A program made the position numbers and the translations under genes. From assembly GCA_013399305.1 (NCBI GenBank), contig VXAI01000019.1, positions 3,346,152-3,410,151 of the forward strand: DNA of 64,000 bases, written 5' to 3'. Each line of letters begins with the position of its first letter. The stretch's first letter is position 1. Shown piece by piece: positions 51,418 through 63,480 of the stretch. A model generated the notes under the pieces. It was not told where the DNA came from. It searched no databases and saw nothing but the letters and a program-made list of their open reading frames with translations. Source of the DNA: Rostratula benghalensis (Eukaryota; Chordata; Aves; Charadriiformes; Rostratulidae).

Positions 51418-52215
51418 AGGAAAAAAAAAGAAAAAGAAAAAAAAAAAAAGAAAGAGAAAAAAAAAANNNNNNNNNNNNNNNNNNNNNNNNNNNNNNNNNN
51501 NNNNNNNNNNNNNNNNNNNNNNNNNNNNNNNNNNNNNNNNNNNNNNNNNNNNNNNNNNNNNNNNNNNNNNNNNNNNNNNNNNNNNNNNNNNNNNNNNNNN
51601 NNNNNNNNNNNNNNNNNNNNNNNNNNNNNNNNNNNNNNNNNNNNNNNNNNNNNNNNNNNNNNNNNNNNNNNNNNNNNNNNNNNNNNNNNNNNNNNNNNNN
51701 NNNNNNNNNNNNNNNNNNNNNNNNNNNNNNNNNNNNNNNNNNNNNNNNNNNNNNNNNNNNNNNNNNNNNNNNNNNNNNNNNNNNNNNNNNNNNNNNNNNN
51801 NNNNNNNNNNNNNNNNNNNNNNNNNNNNNNNNNNNNNNNNNNNNNNNNNNNNNNNNNNNNNNNNNNNNNNNNNNNNNNNNNNNNNNNNNNNNNNNNNNNN
51901 NNNNNNNNNNNNNNNNNNNNNNNNNNNNNNNNNNNNNNNNNNNNNNNNNNNNNNNNNNNNNNNNNNNNNNNNNNNNNNNNNNNNNNNNNNNNNNNNNNNN
52001 NNNNNNNNNNNNNNNNNNNNNNNNNNNNNNNNNNNNNNNNNNNNNNNNNNNNNNNNNNNNNNNNNNNNNNNNNNNNNNNNNNNNNNNNNNNNNNNNNNNN
52101 NNNNNNNNNNNNNNNNNNNNNNNNNNNNNNNNNNNNNNNNNNNNNNNNNNNNNNNNNNNNNNAAAAGAAAATAAAAAAAAAGAAAATGAAAAAAAAAGAA
52201 AATGAAAAAAAAAGA
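51418..52215. repeat. A-rich minisatellite interrupted by an assembly gap
   Basis: The left flank (51418-51466) is purine-only, A with scattered G. The right flank (52167-52213) holds three head-to-tail units of GAAAATGAAAAAAAAA, of 15, 16 and 16 bases. The intervening N run probably hides more of this low-complexity array. The 275-codon minus-strand frame across it is an artefact. Confidence 0.85.
51467..52162. other. Assembly gap (696 N)
   Basis: Undetermined bases within the A-rich minisatellite. The gap length may be an estimate. Confidence 0.99.
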
Positions 52216-53880
52216 ATGGTGGTGTCTTTCTGAATTGTTTCATTATTTTATGTGAACTTATTTTGAAACAGGTTCAGTTAAACACCTTTTCTATTCAAGG
52301 GATCAAAAGGAACATTTTGCTATTTGTGCAGACATGGAAATGGGAGAAAGAATACACTTCTGGGAGGAGGGTTTGTTTCAGAATTATAAAAGAAAACATT
52401 AACTCATAAAGTGAGGCTGTATAGGTCCAGTGCAGAGCTGGAATAAAATGAGGCTGATTTATAAACCACTGAAATAATGGTTCATAATAGAAGTGCCGAC
52501 ACAGTAGTAGCAAGTGTGAACCAAGTGTTATTGTCATGAGGAAAACCCCTGGAAGTGCCAGATGAAGTTCTAGAATAATACTGGCAACATAACAATCTCT
52601 CTAAACCCCTCCACATCTGAGCCCATCCCCTGTATATATCCCAGCCATACAGCAGTGGAAAAACATTCATTGTTTGTGGTATTTTTACATATATCGAGAG
52701 AGCATCCTCAGTTTCTGAATTAACCTCACACTCACTAGTGAAGCCCACCAATAGAGTCTTTACAGGCTCTGTCATTTTTGTCTTCTAGCAGCACAGGTGT
52801 ATTAAGGAGTAGCAGATCAGCACAGCAGATGCATACAATATAATAGACATTTAATTCTAAGACAGATCTGTTGCAGGAGACCAGTGTGGACTCTTCATGG
52901 ACCATTATTTTTTGAGTTCTCATGCAATGCTTCACCCTGTCATGTTATTTGAGCACTACGGTCAGAAATCAAAGAAATTGAAATTACCTATCTATCTATT
53001 TTAAAGGTCAGCAGTCTACAAAATTTCGTGTCTGAAACAAAATCATGTACATTACAAAAATGACAGATTTGTTTCAAAGTGCATGTCACCTTGCAAGCTT
53101 TCCTCATAATCAGATCATTTTTACTCCTTGGTTTCTATATTTTGTATTTTATCCACTTTCTGTATATTCCTTTACAATTAGATTATAAAATCCTTAAAGG
53201 GAGACGTGTATCCTTTGTTTTAGATTCATGCCTAACAAATTTGAGAGCTCCTTATTAATGTGATGGTGATCCTGTCAATGATACAAGACAGGGGAGACCG
53301 AACACCCTTATCAAATGCCTTTTTTAATTATGGCAAGGATAATGAAGTGAGTTCTATCTGACAGACCCATTGGAACCCATTACTGTGTTGTACAGCAGCT
53401 CATGTTTGCACCACTCAGCAGCAAAACCTCAGACACTGATGAAGAAGACCTCATGGCTGTGAAGACCATGTTCTGTTTGCCTATTGGGATGCTTAACACC
53501 TGCTTATTTCCATGCTAAAATCTAAAATAATAATGAAAGTGTCTACAAAAGAGATTTCAAGCAGCAGCAAGAAGAAAGGGATGAACCTAAAAAAAGTTGC
53601 TCAACAAGAGATTATTTCCATTGTGTCAGGTAAAGAGCTGCTTGAAACAGCCCAGCTTAATGAACAGGCTTTTGTATGTGTTGCCATTAAAAAAAGGAAC
53701 CAAGAATCCCGTTTTATTGGTATAGTTCAACTCTCTCTCTAAAAGGAGTGAAAATCCAGTCTTCATTTTCCAGGCCAAGATATATGTATGAGAATTCATT
53801 AATGGAACAAATGGTTCATTATACACTATACTTAAATCTCATGAGTACTGAGGAAAAAATATACTTACTCCGCGTATGTG

Positions 53881-53932
53881 GTTTCAAAATAGAATAATTA
53901 ATCTCTGTTTCAAAATAGAATAATTAATCTCT
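53881..53932. repeat. 26-bp perfect tandem duplication
   Basis: The unit begins GTTTCAAAATAGAATAATTA. It occurs twice without a mismatch (53881-53906 and 53907-53932), so it is a recent duplication or an assembly effect. Confidence 0.95.
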
Positions 53933-55827
53933 TTCGGGAAATATGAATGGCTTGCTTATGGTCATTGGAAAAGGCTAAAATAGGTTGAGATATTCCTGAA
54001 GCCTACATTCTGCTTCATTTTCCTCCCTTAATGGTCATCAAAAAGCAAGAAGGTAGTAAAAATCTACAGCTCAGAGGCATTGAGACATGCTAAAAGCAAG
54101 ACTGTCCTAAAGGGAGACTTATAATGAACAAGCCATAGTTTTGTAATCCATAACAACAATCCAAGATTTACAGTGCTGTATATTTCAGCATCTGTCAGTA
54201 AAAAAACCCAAAATTAACACTGACAATAACACTTCCTTGCTTATCTTACTGTTATATATCACTCTACTATTAAATTACTCTAATTACATAGCTAGACAGA
54301 AACTAACCTTTGAAATTACATGAAAGTGAGACCATAATCACAGTGGACTATTAGCTCATTGTTATTTTTTGGGTTGGGTCAAGGCAATAATAAAGAGTAC
54401 AAAGCACTGATCATGAAAGTTATAAAATAAGGTATAGTTTTAGTTTAGGTGGTATTTTTTTTTTCAGATATACTAACAGGTTATTCAAAATTTATTTACA
54501 TTAAAAATCTAAAGCTAAAATATGAGGAAAAGATAAATAGAATGCCATATTTCAGATTTTGCCATTCTAAGATTGGCCTAAAGCTGTTTTGAAATAATGA
54601 TTTGGGGTTGTTGAAAATGAAGAGATTAAGTTTGTTATCTTCAGAAATTACAATTTCAGAACTAAATATTGATGCATTTTAAAATGCTTAAAAAATAGTT
54701 AATTTTGTTTTCTAGCTTTGTAATAGCAATCCCACTCTAATCTGCTTGACATCTATCATTTTGCTTTAAAAACAGCTACAATTTAATATCTGTCTACATT
54801 AAAAACTTGTAATATGCATGTTTCCCTCATCAATGGAAAAGGAAATTTGCATTAAAGAACCTCACTCCTGCTGAACTGAATTCAAAAAGCATCTCATGAA
54901 GTGTCTTAGGTCAGACTTTTAGAGGATCTTTTAATTTGTAAATATTATCTGTTTGTATACATAAAATCCAGCTCTTGTTTGTGAATATGAATATCCAAAT
55001 ATGAAAATCCGTTCACAGCTCCTCAACTGACCCTTACAGATTTGGATTTTAGCCCAAAGGAATGAATAAACTCACAAAGATTTCCAGACACAGTGAAGAC
55101 TAGTCTGTGAAAACACAGTATAAGAAGTAATATCAAGCAAAATTAAGAGTTTAAAAATATTTTCATTCCTAATATGGTGTCACACTGCACTTCCAAAAAA
55201 GAAAGGAAGAAAAAATAATGATATATGTACTCACACAATATGTAAAGTTTCTACAAAATAACCTGTGTAATAGTATAATTAAAAAAAATAATGAAAATCA
55301 TCCAGTTATTAATAATCAAAATGCTTCTCAGCAGATTAAATGTATTTGTCACCTAAAAGGTCTCTTAATCAAAAATGCTATTATTTCATATGCATTAACT
55401 TTTCCTAGCAATAATGCTTCTCTGACCATCCTATTGTGTTATTATTAAAATCTAAATGACTAATAAAATGTTCTTTATGATTTTCTAAATACCCTATATT
55501 CTTTTTTACTCCTGTTGTTTACTCAGCTTTTGTGCTGGATGATTGTAACGTTAATGTGCATCCTACATAACCAGAGATAATTAGAGAACTTTTAAGACAA
55601 AGAAGTTGACCTAAATGCCAAAAAAGTTTTGCTTCAAATACACTTTTTTAATTTTTATTTTTTTTTTCGTAGTGCTATGCTGTATCTTTCAGTAAGACAG
55701 TTTTCAAGTAGATACAACAAAAAGGGAGTCTTTTCATAGTGGAAATGTCTTTGCAAGAAAAACGATTAAAAAATCCCCTAAAAATAGTAAAATTCTTTGC
55801 AGGCAAGTGAAGGACTCATTGTTAAAA

Positions 55828-55855
55828 ATTATTTAACGTCTATTATTTAACGTCT
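55828..55855. repeat. 14-bp perfect tandem duplication
   Basis: ATTATTTAACGTCT occurs twice head to tail with no mismatch. Confidence 0.93.
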
Positions 55856-55920
55856 CACCAGTGTGAGAGTGAGTGATTTTAAATAGTACCAAAGGAGGTT
55901 AACCACCAAATTAATTTTTA

Positions 55921-55956
55921 AATCTATTGATTTAAATAAATCTATTGATTTAAATA
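55921..55956. repeat. 18-bp perfect tandem duplication
   Basis: AATCTATTGATTTAAATA occurs twice head to tail with no mismatch, followed by a partial AT-rich extension. Confidence 0.93.
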
Positions 55957-56163
55957 AATATATTTTAATGCAAATATATCTGGCAGGTTATGAAACACAT
56001 TCTCTTCCATCTACTATGAGTCTTGTGTAAAGGGAGCTGATAGTATTGGTTGAGTCCTTATTAAGAAATGGCTATATAATAATCGGTGAAATCACAGCTG
56101 ATAATAATTTTGGCAGTCTCAGTGGGGAAGCCAAAGACAGATTTATCATGGCAAGCTGAACCC

Positions 56164-56183
56164 TTTTTTTTTTTTTTTTTTTT
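56164..56183. repeat. Poly-T run (T20)
   Basis: Twenty consecutive T followed by CCAG. It lies just upstream of the GC-richer block at 56.28-56.62 kb. Confidence 0.92.
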
Positions 56184-56280
56184 CCAGAGTTTGATTCCCT
56201 TAGAAGAAGACCACACAGGACAGCTTGAAGGATATTGCAGTGATGCATTTGTATGAGCTAAATCGTAAATTTGTGATCTG

Positions 56281-56428
56281 CCTGTCACCCGGAGTGGCGC
56301 GTAGCTGTGCCACCTGAGGAGCAGAGAATGACTCAGAGCATCGCTGTTCTCTCCTCCCCCGTGGGAGGTATAAGTTACATTGAACTTTCTCTTGTGTAAC
56401 AGCTAACTTGTCTTGCGTGTCTGTCCAG
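56281..56428 (+). promoter_or_regulatory. Compact GC-richer block with AP-1 site and TATA-like motif (candidate)
   Basis: This short segment contains GGAGTGGCGCG, a perfect AP-1 site TGACTCA (56329-56335) and CCTCCC-CCGT-GGGAGG (a small hairpin), directly followed by TATAAG. It then ends in a CTAAC plus pyrimidine-rich tract ending TGTCCAG. The combination could be a promoter or enhancer, or simply the intron end before the frame that follows. No experimental or comparative support is available here. Confidence 0.25.
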
Positions 56429-56613
56429 ATGCTCTAGCAACCCTCAGAGGAGAAAAAGTCTGCCTGCTTCCAACTCAAGTCCTAATTGCTTACTTTGAGG
56501 TGTCAGTGCGGGCCGATGTGAATGAAGACAGGCAGCCCTTGAAGACAGGGTTATTAACGTCACTCCTTTCACAAACACTAAAGGATGGAGTCTCAAACGC
56601 TTCCTCTCGTTGA
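56429..56613 (+). CDS. Candidate terminal coding exon of an unrecognised gene (weak)
   Basis: A good 3' splice acceptor precedes this segment: GCTAAC as branch-point-like motif about 20 bases upstream, a T/C-rich tract and CAG ending at 56428. In the phase where AT completes a codon, 61 codons follow to a TGA at 56611-56613. The translation starts ALATLRGEKVCLLPTQVLIA, is rather balanced in composition and ends LKDGVSNASSR. I recognise no domain. There is no upstream exon, donor site or poly-A signal that I can tie to it, and the minus strand is also open across most of it (56444-56785). It may equally be conserved non-coding DNA. Confidence 0.2.
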
Positions 56614-59178
56614 GTAGCACTTCATTTTGGGAATAATTCTGGATTTGTTTTAAACATGAAAATTCATATCTGCTGACGTTGTCATTTCTCCCTCTGTTCT
56701 GCATGCTCGTGCATTGCGTCCATTTATAACCAGTCCTGAAAACTGTTGAGCTTCTCTTGTATTGTATGACTTTCCTTAAGTACAACTAATTTTAAAGCAT
56801 TAATCATCGATTGCAATGATTAGTTTGACTTTGAAGATCAAGAAATGTGCATGTATCCTTTCAAATTGGGTCTTTTTTTTTTTTTGCTTCTTTATAGGGA
56901 AAGTAAAGGTATCTTTATATTAGTTTTGTAAAGCACTACAACTAGTGAACAGTAACAGCTTCCTTGAATTTGATGTAATGTTCTGTGTTGACATGGTCAT
57001 ATATTAAATTGCTGTCCCTAGACCAGAAAAAATCCTTCATGTTTTCTGCACAAAAGAGGAAGGAAAGGAGATTAACTAGATAATGAAAATATCCCCTGGA
57101 AAATTAGTATATGGCAACCCAATTGCAACTTTTAAAAGACAATGGCACCAGCAGGTTCAAAATTCGATGTGTCAGCACATTACCTGTTCTCACACTGGGA
57201 TCACAAAGTCACAGGCCTTACCTGTCCCATTTAGGCTACATGGTGTGTAGGGAATAATCCTAAACTTTCTTATTGCTTCTGTTTGCTGATGACTTCATAC
57301 AAGTCCTTGTATAAGGATTCTGAAAATGACCTTGGGCTGAAGGAGGAAACCTAATTTTAAAGGACCTTAACACACAACTTAGGTTAGATATTCAGGTCAT
57401 ATTCTTCAGGGATATATTTTCATGTCTATTTCTAACCACAATATCTGACTTGTTGAAGCTTGGGTAAGCAGAAAAAACCTAGTGGGACTTTAACAAATTG
57501 GAAATGATGGACATACAAATGATACACTGGCATTTAGAAAGTCTGTTTGAAGTAATGAAACTCTCTATTGCTAGTTATTCATTCGTGTTGGTAGAGACAG
57601 GAACAGTAGAGTGGGATGCTGTAGGGATGAGCTATCAAGGAGAAAAGAAAAGCTATTTTAAAAACTTAAAGAGTTGTTTAGACAGACAAGAGAGAAGAAG
57701 AAAGGTTACTCTAAGAGTGAATCTAAAAAGGAGAGACCTGTGCCCTGATCCACCAATGAACTCATTTGGTGACCTGAACTAGAGAAATCTTATTAATGCA
57801 AATGGCTCAAGGGCACCCCAAGCAGCACTTACAAATGTTGAGTCCACAAATGTAAGACTTATTAATAAATATTAATATTTTAAAATAGATGTATTTTAAT
57901 TTATACTCAAATAACGAGATGATATTAGCTAAAGTTTTGAGAATATTAAGCATTAATCAAAAATAAACGAACTGAAGTGAAAAAAATCACCTTCCATAAC
58001 TTTTCATTTCGTGTAAGACAAAAGGAGTTTCTCTTTTTCTAAAGGTCATTTCTTAAGAAGAAGAATAAATGCCCTTTACAAGAGGACCAAGCATCTTGTA
58101 TACCTTCCTGTTATTCAGGTACAGTCTTCTTTTCTAATTCTAGTCTTCAGACAATGTTTAAGAGAGCTGAATATGTGTACATTGTCAAGCAGCACACAGA
58201 AGCCTTGGCATAAACAGGAAATTATCTACATAACTCTTTAGATGTGTTTCACAGTAACATGACTTTTCATTATATTATTTACAATCACGGAACTATGTGA
58301 CTCATAGCATCTAGACTTTTCTGAAAGAATGCAAACAAAAAGCCTAATACATGAGAAAAGGAACATAAACAAATTGTGTTTTGCTGCTAAATAACAGCCT
58401 GACTCCAACAATTTTGTGGGTAAATTGCTGGAGTTCAGAGTTAAACAGATTTTGTCTAAATCCTTGTTTTCTTTTCCTAGCTACTGTTCTACAGTTCCTT
58501 TTTAATCAAAATTTTATGAGACTGTATAAGGATTCTAAAGATTTCAGGGAACTTATTTTCTCTTCCTTAGTTCTCAATTCTATGTCCCTTTATAAACCCA
58601 TTGTTCTCCAACTCTGCAGCATAATTAGGCCTGTTGTTTTGTATGCAAATACTAGAGCCACTGAGCCAAACAGAAAAGAGAAAACTACTTAATACAATTT
58701 GTATTAAAGAAGAATTCCCTTTCATAAGACTACTTCTAGGATAAATAATAAAAGCTCCTACAATTAAATACTTTATCCCATGATTATTTTTCCTTATTCT
58801 CAAGTTCTCCGTATTTTTCATGTCTTACTGGTGTCTAATATTACAGTCTTGCTTACCACTGAAAATACTAAAAGTTGCTTACATAAATTAAATGGTTAAC
58901 TACATAATACTGGAGTTTTTTGATTGTTACAGTTAGGATGTTGGACATCATACTGACTAAATGGATCAACAGAAAGACAGAGGCCCAACAGAAATGTTAA
59001 CTCATGACTAGATTTCATCAACAAGCCCTAAAATTAGTAAAATCAGCAGGATGACACCAGTTCATTCATGCTGCAATAGCTAATGGAGGTCCATACAGAA
59101 GAATCAGAACTAGAGACTGATTTACTACCTTCTGTGATGTCATTTGCATGCTTGTCTTTCTCCAATGTACATAAAAGA
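56614..59178. other. AT-rich non-coding DNA, no gene seen
   Basis: Frames of 94 codons (57498-57782, plus) and 103 codons (58381-58692, plus) show no recognisable domain. No repeat family is identified. Confidence 0.62.
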
Positions 59179-59422
59179 TCATAGAATCACAGAATAGTTT
59201 AGGTTGGAAGGGATCATCTACTTCCAACCCCCTTGCTTCCAACTGCCCCTGCATAACAGGGACACCTCCCACCAGACCAGATTTCTCAAAGTCCCATCCA
59301 ACCTGGCCTTGAACCCCTCCAGGGATGGGGCAGCCACAGCTTCTCTGAGCAACTGGGGCCAGTGTCTCACCACCCTCACAGGAAAGAATTTCTTCCTAAT
59401 ATCTATTCTAAATCTAAAATTT
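59179..59422 (-). mobile_element. CR1 LINE 3'-end fragment (5'-truncated)
   Basis: It begins TCATAGAATCACAGAATAG with the GTTGGAAGGGATCATCT block, then the CTGCATAACAGGGACACC and CATCCAACCTGGCCTTGAAC segments and the reversed ORF2 end (CAGCCACAGCTTCTCTGAGCA). Similarity stops near 59422. The plus-strand 98- and 80-codon frames over and beyond it are antisense noise. The tail type is like that of the copy at 15.4 kb. Confidence 0.93.
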
Positions 59423-60151
59423 TTAGATCTCAGTCAAGGACAAAGCAAATGTCATTGTTTGGGCAAAGGGAGCATGCCTTGGAGGAAATATCCCTTGTAA
59501 CCACTTCTGTGCACCAGGCAAAGGAAAACCTTCCCCCAGCTGACAGAGGTCTGTTCACAGAGAATTCACTGAGCACACCACTGAGCAGAATGTTATTGAC
59601 ATGACACAGCTCCAGTATCCCACTTTGCTTCAAAACAGTAATGTCCTAGAAAGTATCCAAAACTTGGATTGAGGACCTGTTTTCTTTAATAAGGTAGTAA
59701 CTTATCTATTCCAAAAGCTGCCCAGGCAATGAGATTGTAATTTGAGAAATAGCACTTGAAATTTCCAAATTTGTTTTCGATCTATACTGAATCCTGTTTA
59801 TTTTGCAAGCTCCCCAAGATACTAGACAGATTTTTTTCATTCAGCATACATTCTCCTTCTTTTTCAGTGAAAAGGTGGGGGGTTTTGGTTGTTGGGATCT
59901 TGTATTTTTAAATTTTAGGTCAATGCAAATCTTGCTCGTTTGGCATGACAGAAGGAAAAGAAGCTAGCACTTCTTTTGTTGTCGAGCTGAAAAGCAAACA
60001 GTCATTTCTAACCTCTGGATTCCATTACAGGAGTAACCACAAACTTAAGTAACCCTATGCAAGTCATTTGACTTCCTGGTTTCCATTTTCGCTACTGTAA
60101 AATACAAATAAAATCCTGTTCTGGCTCCCAAAAGAGTTTTGAACTACTTTA

Positions 60152-60263
60152 GGGGTTTGGGTTGGGTTTTCTTTGTTGTTTTTGTTTGGTTTGGTTTTGG
60201 GTTGGGGGTTTTTTTTGTTTGTTTTTTTGGGTTTTTTGGTTTGTTTTTTTTTTTTGTGAGGGG
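60152..60263 (+). repeat. G/T-rich low-complexity tract
   Basis: About 110 bases made almost wholly of G and T on the plus strand, with repeated GGG or GGGG runs separated by T-runs (GGGGTTTGGGTTGGG near its start). G-rich strand bias could allow non-B structures. The spacing of the G-runs is irregular, so it is not a telomere-type repeat. Confidence 0.88.
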
Positions 60264-62450
60264 ATTTATGTAAAAGCTGACTCATTTTCTATGATTATTC
60301 TCATGGGAGAAAGTCTATTACTGGAACAGTGGCAGAGATGTACCAATCATTTCAGCAAATATCTAGGACTGAATTTAATATCAACTAGGTTTGTGATCCT
60401 GTTTAAGATTTTTATACTCTTTTCTATAGAAGGAAAAGTTACCATTGGGGGTAAATATTTATTAAAATATATATTTTAAAAAGAATAATAGGTAGTACTT
60501 ATGTGGCTTCTCCTGTCATTTTTTAAAATTTGTAGGTATATATATTTATAAAAAAAGGCAATGTCCCCTTAAATCATGCCCTGGTCAATTGACCCCACCC
60601 TATTTTGGAAGCTTTTATAATAAGGAAAAATATGTTCTAAATAAGAAATGAATGAGTATTTTGTCTTTAAATAAGCACTTTTTTCCCCCCAAAGAATAAA
60701 TTTGCAGGTTTTCATAAAGACAAAGAATTTTATTTATTTTTTCAAAACAAACTTGCATTCAATGCTTATTTTTACAAATTGATGTCTGAGATGATTACTA
60801 CAGTTCAGTATGCTTGGAAAATTTTACTTTCTCAGATGCTAAAAACCTGAAAATTATTTTTTCCTTGGATGAGAAAGCTTATTTCTAAATGGACTACAGT
60901 TTCCCCCAAACATAATGTAACTTCTAATGTGATGAATAGGCTTTCACTATTCAAACTGATTACTCAATTTAGCAGAAAACCGTAAGTTTAATGAGACATT
61001 GAACAACAATGCTCAAGAAAAACTTCTGATTTTCTTCTACTATATGAGAAATGTTCTCCAAACACATCATAAGCAGCACGTCCTCCTTCAGATCTCCAGT
61101 GCTCATCAATTTTGCTGTACTATGAATGCATTTAGAAATTTCTGCATTTGCTGAAAATATGAAACCAAGTTACTGCTGGTAATTTAGTTCTTGGTCTGAT
61201 TTCTATGTAAAAGGGATCACAAAGAAGAAGAAATAACTATTATTTTTTTTTTACTGAATGTATTATTCATCAGAATTCTAAAGAGTTTAATGAAATAATT
61301 TCTTTAAAAATAAATAATTTTGGCCAGATTTTGTCTGAGGCTAAACTTCCTTCAGTTAGGCAAATCCAGCTCCTATCCATGGAGCTCAGGTAGCACATAG
61401 AAAAAGTGGGGTTTTTTCATCACCTTCTGTGCAAAGCCAATCACAGTAATGCGAACTGTTGTTTTGAGAAAATTGGCCTGCCTTTGTACCAAAACAAATT
61501 AGAAGTGCTCACCTGCTCTGCAAAGAATAACCTTACCAAATGGGAGAACAGCAAGAAAGAGAAGGTGTCATTTTTTACTGCTAAGGACAGATCAAAAAAG
61601 AAGATTTTAGACCCAAGAGCTATAATTTCTCCTGACTGTGTATAAACACCCAGTTAGTAACAAACTCAGCTCTGTTTCTAGAAATGATGTTGTTTATCCC
61701 CTGATCCTTGTCATTCTGCAATTTTATAAAGTTGAATCTTGCGACTGCTGGGAAAAAGAAACTTTCCTACTTATGCTGCGCAGAAATTTTCTTAAAAGGA
61801 ATTCTGACCTTTTCTATATGCATTACCCAGTAAACAGTCAAAATAACAAATACACATAGATAAGAAAAATAATAGTTCATGAAACAGAAACAAAGGAACA
61901 AATTAAGAGCAAACATTTTCTTGCAATTTCTGGTTTGCCCCTCTTCCCCTTTTCTTCACCTGATACAGTTCTGCAGCCACATGGGGTTCTGCAGCTATCA
62001 GTGTGATTAAACCTAGGCAGAACTCCTTCTCAGGGAGACTTTTGACCTTCTTTCTATGTACCTCATTGCCCTGCCAGCAATAGTAGGGCCTAACAGAAAC
62101 CTAAGATTAATTGCCTACCTCCCATACTGGGAATGTCTGTCACCTTTTCCTTCCCAAGAATAAATGCTCTTTTTGTTTTGTTTTGTGGTTTGCTTGTTTT
62201 ATACCTTTTCCCATTAACGACCTCTTCACAAGCCACTGCTTAAGTTGCTTCTCATTCTTACCTGAATACCTTTTCTGCGACAATATTATTTGAACATCTC
62301 ACTTGCAGTACCACTTCTGTTGGTTTATAACTCTTTTGGAAACGAAGTTCTCCCCAGCTTTCTTCAGCCTAGCACAGGCCAGGTGCCAGCACTGGCAACC
62401 TCCTGAGAAGCACCTGATTATGCTCTCAGTGAGTTCAAGGTTAAGTACCT

Positions 62451-62472
62451 TGACCTCAGAGTTCAGAGGTCA
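62451..62472 (+). promoter_or_regulatory. DR1 nuclear-receptor-type motif with an extra inverted half-site (candidate)
   Basis: AGTTCA-G-AGGTCA (62460-62472) fits the direct-repeat-1 pattern bound by RXR partners and HNF4. TGACCT, the inverted half-site, lies four bases upstream (62451-62456). It is a pattern match only. No nearby gene start is seen. Confidence 0.3.
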
Positions 62473-63315
62473 GAATTGCACCATATCTCATTCATCTCAT
62501 TGTCAAAGATAAGAGTTTGAACCCCGCCGTGTGAAAGATGAAGATGGAAGATCATTGTTTAAACTCGGAAAAGATCTGTGTTTCCTTATCTTACTCAGAT
62601 CAATTTGATCTCTAGCTGTTGCAATTTCAATCGGTTTTTGTAACAGCTTGTCTCTCTGTTCAGCTCTTACCCAGCTAAGTTTCTGAGCTGTGAAGAGCAA
62701 ATAGGTTTCATGGCATAGACCAGAATAAAACAGCAATAACAAATAGAAGATGCAAAATATATCATGATGGTTTTGACTTTCAATTTAAAAGAATTTTTAG
62801 GAAAGCCATTTTATAGAATTCAACAGGCTCTAAACAAATTCCCTAATCAAAAACATTGAAAAATAATCAACAGTATGAAAATGTCTTCACCATAACAGGA
62901 AGGGGAAGGGTGTTATGGTTAACTTTCAAATCCCCAATTTAAAAGGCACATTACTACAAACAATCAATTTTGATGCAATCACACATTCAGAACTTCAGCC
63001 ATGTTAGAAAGACATTTTGTGAAAACCTATGTAGTTTGATTTCCCAGGTTAAGTTTATAAATAATCAATGTTCATCTGGAAAGCCAGGTGTTAGCGTCCA
63101 AGGGATCCAGTTCATGAAGGTAACTGCAAAATATAAGGATGAAAGTGCAATTTTTCCTTATTCTTGCTGTAGCTGTTGTCATCTATATAAATACAAAAGC
63201 AAAGCTCCACAGGGAAGAGTTCTATAAAACTTGTTTTCCGTTAGAATTCCATTAATTTTTTTTAGGCCTGTCAATTTATAAATAATGAATTTTCTGTTAA
63301 CAATTTTCTCCAACA

Positions 63316-63480
63316 GAATCAGAATCACAGAATGCTATGGGGTTGGAAGGGACTTCTGGAGATCACCAAGTCCAACTCTCCTGCCAAAACAGGTCCACCC
63401 AGAGCAGGTCACACAGGAATGCATCCAGGCAGATTTTGAGTCTCCAGAGGAAGAGACTCCACCACCTCTCTGGACAGCAA
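63316..63480 (-). mobile_element. CR1 LINE 3'-end fragment, short
   Basis: It starts ATCAGAATCACAGAATGC with GGTTGGAAGGGACTTCTGGAG. It continues through CCACCCAGAGCAGGTCACACA and CTCCACCACCTCTCTGGACAG, the reverse of the CR1 ORF2 end plus 3' UTR. Only about 165 bases remain, which makes it the most severely truncated copy here. Confidence 0.92.

Larger units (their letters stand above)
52216..56280. other. AT-rich non-coding DNA, no gene seen
   Basis: Frames are at most 97 codons (52482-52775, minus) and unrecognised. Short tandem duplications at 53881, 55828 and 55921, and a T20 run at 56164-56183, are listed separately. Confidence 0.65.
59423..63315. other. AT-rich non-coding DNA with a G/T tract and a nuclear-receptor-like motif
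   Basis: No gene is recognisable. The 105-codon plus-strand frame at 60162-60479 is largely a translated G/T tract. Other frames are 85 codons or fewer. Confidence 0.62.

Noticed and set aside
51416..52243. 275-codon minus-strand open frame
   Set aside because: Nearly all of it is untranslatable N sequence. The rest is Phe/Leu/Ser from A-rich low-complexity DNA.
58381..58692. 103-codon plus-strand frame
   Set aside because: Hydrophobic AT-rich composition without any domain, typical of chance frames.
60162..60479. 105-codon plus-strand frame rich in Phe/Trp/Gly
   Set aside because: Its first third is a translated G/T low-complexity tract and the remainder has no recognisable feature.
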